A DNA stretch of 64,000 nt from Chloroflexi bacterium UBA5189. Lineage in GTDB: Bacteria > Chloroflexota > Limnocylindria > Limnocylindrales > CSP1-4. Under the pieces are notes generated by a model. That model had not been told where the DNA came from. It made no database searches and was given only the letters and a program-made list of their open reading frames with translations. The position numbers and the translations under genes are program-made. Shown piece by piece: positions 61,297 through 64,000 of this stretch. Position 1 is the first letter of the stretch; each line of letters begins with the position of its first letter. Location of the stretch: contig DHWF01000041.1 of assembly GCA_002413045.1 (NCBI GenBank), forward strand, positions 40,966 through 104,965, written 5' to 3'.

Positions 61297-62166
61297 CTAC
61301 GGCGTGCAGGCGGACGGATCACCGGTCTGCATGCCGACGGTCAGCCAGTGCTGACGCTGGGCCGACGACCCGTGGGTCCACGTCTCGGGGTTGACCTGGC
61401 CCTGGGTTTCCTGCTGGATGCGGTCGTCGCCAACCGCCTGGGCGGCGTTGAGGGCGTCCGCGATCTGGGCGTCCGTCGGCGCCTGTAGCAGCCCGGTGGA
61501 GGCGGCGTTGTCGATCCAGACACCGGCATAGCAGTCGGCCTGAAGCTCGGTCTTCACGGACTGGCTGTTCGCGCCCGTGCCGCCACCCGCGGTGAGCTGC
61601 CCGAGGAGGTCCTGGATGTGGTGGCCGTACTCGTGGCCCACGACGTAGCCCTCTGCAAGCGGCCCACCCGTCGCACCGAGCTGGGTTCGAAGTTCGTTGA
61701 AGAATCCCAGGTCGAGGTAGACGTAGCCGTCGTTCGGGCAGTAGAACGGCCCGACCGCCGTCGTGGCCGGGCCGCAGCCCGTATCGGTCTGGTCGGTGAA
61801 CAGGACCGTCGTCGCCTTCTGGTAGGTCTGGCCGCTTTGCTGGAACTCCTGGCTCCAGAACGCCTGGACGCTGTCGACGAAGCCGACGATTCGGCAGTCG
61901 TCGCGCGCGTTGGCATCGGCGCCGGTCTGGCAGGAGGCCAGCGAGGAGCTCTCCGGCCCGGCGCCCGTGACATCGGAGAAGCCGCTACCTCCGAGGATCC
62001 CGCTGTTGAGCACGATGATCGCGATCGTGAGCACGAGGCCGAGGCCGCCGCCGCCCACGATCACGGGGGTCCGACCCATGCCGCCAAAGCCGCCACCAAA
62101 GCGTCCGCTGCCGCGGACGTCCTCGACCTCGGATGGATCCAGTCGGGCGCCCGGATTGAAGGTCAC
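61297..62166 (-). CDS. Neutral zinc metallopeptidase (YpfJ family)
   Basis: 289 residues. A Gly-rich N-terminal segment and one helix (about 38-58) anchor it in the membrane. The catalytic core has [19 protein letters not shown] with HExxH (H178, E179, H182), a later Glu in [11 protein letters not shown], and [15 protein letters not shown]. Four cysteines probably form disulfides outside the cell. The substrate is unknown. It overlaps the Cys-rich small gene upstream (ATGA). Confidence 0.9.
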   Translation of the reverse strand: MTFNPGARLDPSEVEDVRGSGRFGGGFGGMGRTPVIVGGGGLGLVLTIAIIVLNSGILGGSGFSDVTGAGPESSSLASCQTGADANARDDCRIVGFVDSVQAFWSQEFQQSGQTYQKATTVLFTDQTDTGCGPATTAVGPFYCPNDGYVYLDLGFFNELRTQLGATGGPLAEGYVVGHEYGHHIQDLLGQLTAGGGTGANSQSVKTELQADCYAGVWIDNAASTGLLQAPTDAQIADALNAAQAVGDDRIQQETQGQVNPETWTHGSSAQRQHWLTVGMQTGDPSACTP

Positions 62167-62363
62167 GCTGGAGGAGCCTCGGTCACCACGGCGTACTCCT
62201 TGGGATGCTGCGCACGATCCCGCTCACGAGTCTTGTCCATGATCGCAAACGTCTCCGCGACCGACCGACCATTTTCCTTGGCCGCCCGCTCCACGTCCTC
62301 ATACCGGATATTGGCCTCGCCCATGTCGAGGTGGGCGTCCATGCAGCCACATGTCAAACACAT
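62163..62363 (-). CDS. Small Cys-rich protein (MCLTCGC family)
   Basis: 66 residues beginning [19 protein letters not shown], with three cysteines in the first seven residues and a later His. GGAGAG lies about 7 nt before the ATG. The family is common in actinobacteria and relatives, but its function is not known; metal binding is possible. It is coupled to the metallopeptidase gene by an ATGA overlap. Confidence 0.78.
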   Translation of the reverse strand: MCLTCGCMDAHLDMGEANIRYEDVERAAKENGRSVAETFAIMDKTRERDRAQHPKEYAVVTEAPPA

Positions 62364-62603
62364 CTTCGATCTCTCCGTCTGCGGGTGCGGCGGATCGTCG
62401 CCGAGCAGGGGAGACGAGTGAGCGAGCCACGAGCCACGGCGCGTTGCAGTCATGCGACTACCGCGCGTACGGTGCATGCCTCGGCTTGCACCTGCCCGAG
62501 ACGGTCGCGCATCATTGCGCCTCCACGGTCGGCGTCCCGAGTCCCGATTCGGAGCGCGCGCCCGTGACGGCATGACCATCCTGCGGCAGCTATGAGGTTC
62601 GAC

Positions 62604-64000
62604 ATGTCCCGAACGGTCGTGATCCGAACGACGCCGCGCGGAGCGGCGCTGATCGGGGCTCTGGCATTGGCGCTGTCGGTAGTCTCGCCGGCGAGCGCCG
62701 CGTCGCCCGTCGTGATCGGGACCGACCCGTACACGCAGGCCACCTGCCACGGCTCCGCGGTGACCAATCACCACGCTAACGTCGAGCCAGACAGCTTCTC
62801 CAATGGCTCGACGATCGTGGCGGCCTACCAGGCCGGCCGGATCTACGACGGGGGCGCGTGCGCCATCGGCTTCTCGACCTCGACGGATAACGGCGCCACG
62901 TGGACCAGCGGCCTGCTGCCGAGCGTGACCAAGTACACCTCGCCGGCAGGCGCCTACGATCGAGCCACGGACGCGGCCGTCGCCTATGACGCCCAGGACA
63001 ACACCTGGATGATCTCGTCGCTCGTGCTGACCGAGTCCGGCGGCGTCGCGGGCGTCGGGATCCTGACCAGCCGCTCGACCGACGGCGGCCTGACGTGGGG
63101 GACCCCGGTAGCGATCCCGAACACGGCCGGCATGGTCAGCCCGGACAAGAACTGGATCGTCTGCGACAGCACCGCGACGAGCCCGTTCTACGGCAACTGC
63201 TATACGGAGTGGGACGACAACGGCGCCGGCAACCGGATGGAGATGAGCCGCTCGACCGATGGCGGAGCGACCTGGAGCGTTGCGGCCACGAACAGCGCCG
63301 GGATCATCGGCGGCCAGCCGGTCGTCCGGCCCGACGGCACCGTGATCGTCCCGACGGCGAACGCCAATGAGACCGCGATCGGCGCCTTCAACTCCACGAA
63401 CGGTGGGGTCAGCTGGAGCGGCGTCACGACCATTGCGACGATCAAGCACCACACCGTCGCCGGGAGCCTCCGCGAAGGGCCGCTGCCGTCGGCCGAGATC
63501 GACGCGGCCGGCACGGTCTACGTCGCCTGGACGGACTGCCGGTTCATCCGCGGCTGCAAGGCCAACGACATCGTCCTCAGCCACTCGCTCAACGCGACGG
63601 GTACCTCCTGGTCCGCGGTGACCCGCATCCCGATCGACGCCGTCGCGAGCGGGATCGACCACTTCATCCCTGGCCTGGCGGTCAACAAAGCCACGTTCGG
63701 CGCGACCGCCCAGCTCGGCCTGACGTACTACTTCTACCCGAAGAACTCGACGGCGCTGAGCGTCGGCTTCACCTCGTCGGCGAATGCCGGCAGCACGTGG
63801 AGCACGCCGCAGGTGATCACCAGCGGGATGAAGTCGACGTGGGCCGCGACCACGAGCCAGGGCCGGATGGTCGGCGACTACATCTCGACGTCCTACGGCT
63901 CGGACAACCTGGCGCACGGGATCTTCGGAGCGGCGAATTCGCCGACGACCGGCTCGACAACGAACTGCTCCACCAGTGCGCTCGACAACTGCGTCGCCCC
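62604..64000 (+). CDS. Secreted BNR/Asp-box protein (sialidase-like), cut at window end
   Basis: About 465 residues are present and the frame is still open at 64000. A signal peptide (GAALIGALALALSVVSPASA) precedes a domain with five Asp-box-like repeats of the form S.D.G.TW: TSTDNGATWT, RSTDGGLTWG, RSTDGGATWS, NSTNGGVSWS and SSANAGSTWS. These beta-propeller repeats occur in sialidases and other secreted glycan-binding enzymes. Catalytic residues cannot be judged. ATG 62604 has GAGG at 62594-62597; ATG 62592 is in frame upstream. Confidence 0.8.
   Translation, partial: MSRTVVIRTTPRGAALIGALALALSVVSPASAASPVVIGTDPYTQATCHGSAVTNHHANVEPDSFSNGSTIVAAYQAGRIYDGGACAIGFSTSTDNGATWTSGLLPSVTKYTSPAGAYDRATDAAVAYDAQDNTWMISSLVLTESGGVAGVGILTSRSTDGGLTWGTPVAIPNTAGMVSPDKNWIVCDSTATSPFYGNCYTEWDDNGAGNRMEMSRSTDGGATWSVAATNSAGIIGGQPVVRPDGTVIVPTANANETAIGAFNSTNGGVSWSGVTTIATIKHHTVAGSLREGPLPSAEIDAAGTVYVAWTDCRFIRGCKANDIVLSHSLNATGTSWSAVTRIPIDAVASGIDHFIPGLAVNKATFGATAQLGLTYYFYPKNSTALSVGFTSSANAGSTWSTPQVITSGMKSTWAATTSQGRMVGDYISTSYGSDNLAHGIFGAANSPTTGSTTNCSTSALDNCVA

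Overview
The window is very GC-rich, densely packed bacterial chromosome with many ATGA, GTGA and TGATG gene overlaps. It has no rRNA, CRISPR array, transposase or phage structural genes. It carries MEP isoprenoid genes (dxs, ispH), scpA-scpB-rluB, a cmk-plsC fusion, der-gpsA, lgt, a MalT/LAL-type LuxR regulator, FIST and DUF6461 proteins and many GTG starts. Together these suggest a soil or freshwater Chloroflexota (Limnocylindria/Ellin6529-like) or, less likely, a deep actinobacterial lineage. That placement is inference from gene content, not a phylogeny.

Layout. 1-900: two small genes, the second a SUKH/SMI1-type immunity-like protein; both end in the same 26-bp sequence. 973-1964: a remnant and a secreted protein. 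2137-4230: dxs. 4314-13178: a long housekeeping run (tlyA, nadK, recN, xerD, a bPH/SHOCT protein, an M50 protease, an HD protein, scpA, scpB, rluB). 13211-15932: a regulator with two tandem TetR-type DNA-binding domains and the ABC exporter it probably controls. 15956-21330: cmk-plsC, ispH, der, gpsA. 21327-23835: an MFS/cyclic-nucleotide-binding fusion and a duplicated membrane protein. 23863: tRNA-Pro. 24020-26200: three secreted-protein genes around a mirror-symmetric divergent promoter with four phased GATAAGC repeats. 26208-30649: small proteins, a GNAT, a methyltransferase and a two-component system.

30661-41185: membrane proteins, then molybdenum-cofactor genes (moeA, moaC, moaB/mogA) overlapping a membrane Fe-S oxidoreductase of the ETF:menaquinone oxidoreductase type. 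A small HExxH gene follows, then acyl-CoA dehydrogenase, etfB and etfA. This forms an acyl-CoA to ETF to quinone electron route. 41268-46781: DUF6461, nrdR, a collapsed PLP-decarboxylase remnant, dcd, an MBL hydrolase, then a FIST sensor, adenylate cyclase and P-loop kinase operon. 46782-49769 (minus): glutaredoxin, CcdA, TlpA-like thioredoxin and a threonine-aldolase-like enzyme. 49852-52493: an Mg2+-type P-ATPase whose end overlaps tRNA-Arg. 52497-57237 (minus): a nucleotidyltransferase, a secreted protein, a DUF4242 protein and the large LuxR regulator. 57498-64000: TauE/SafE with DUF1634, lgt, a SipW-like signal peptidase with a small secreted partner, a VOC protein, a YpfJ metallopeptidase, a small Cys-rich protein and a secreted BNR-repeat protein cut by the window edge.

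A recurring theme is promoter design. At least eight operon-leading genes (nine with the decarboxylase remnant) have a TANNNT hexamer exactly 6 or 7 nt before the start codon, with no visible Shine-Dalgarno. This is the arrangement expected for leaderless mRNAs. Genes for secreted proteins instead tend to have leaders with good ribosome binding sites.
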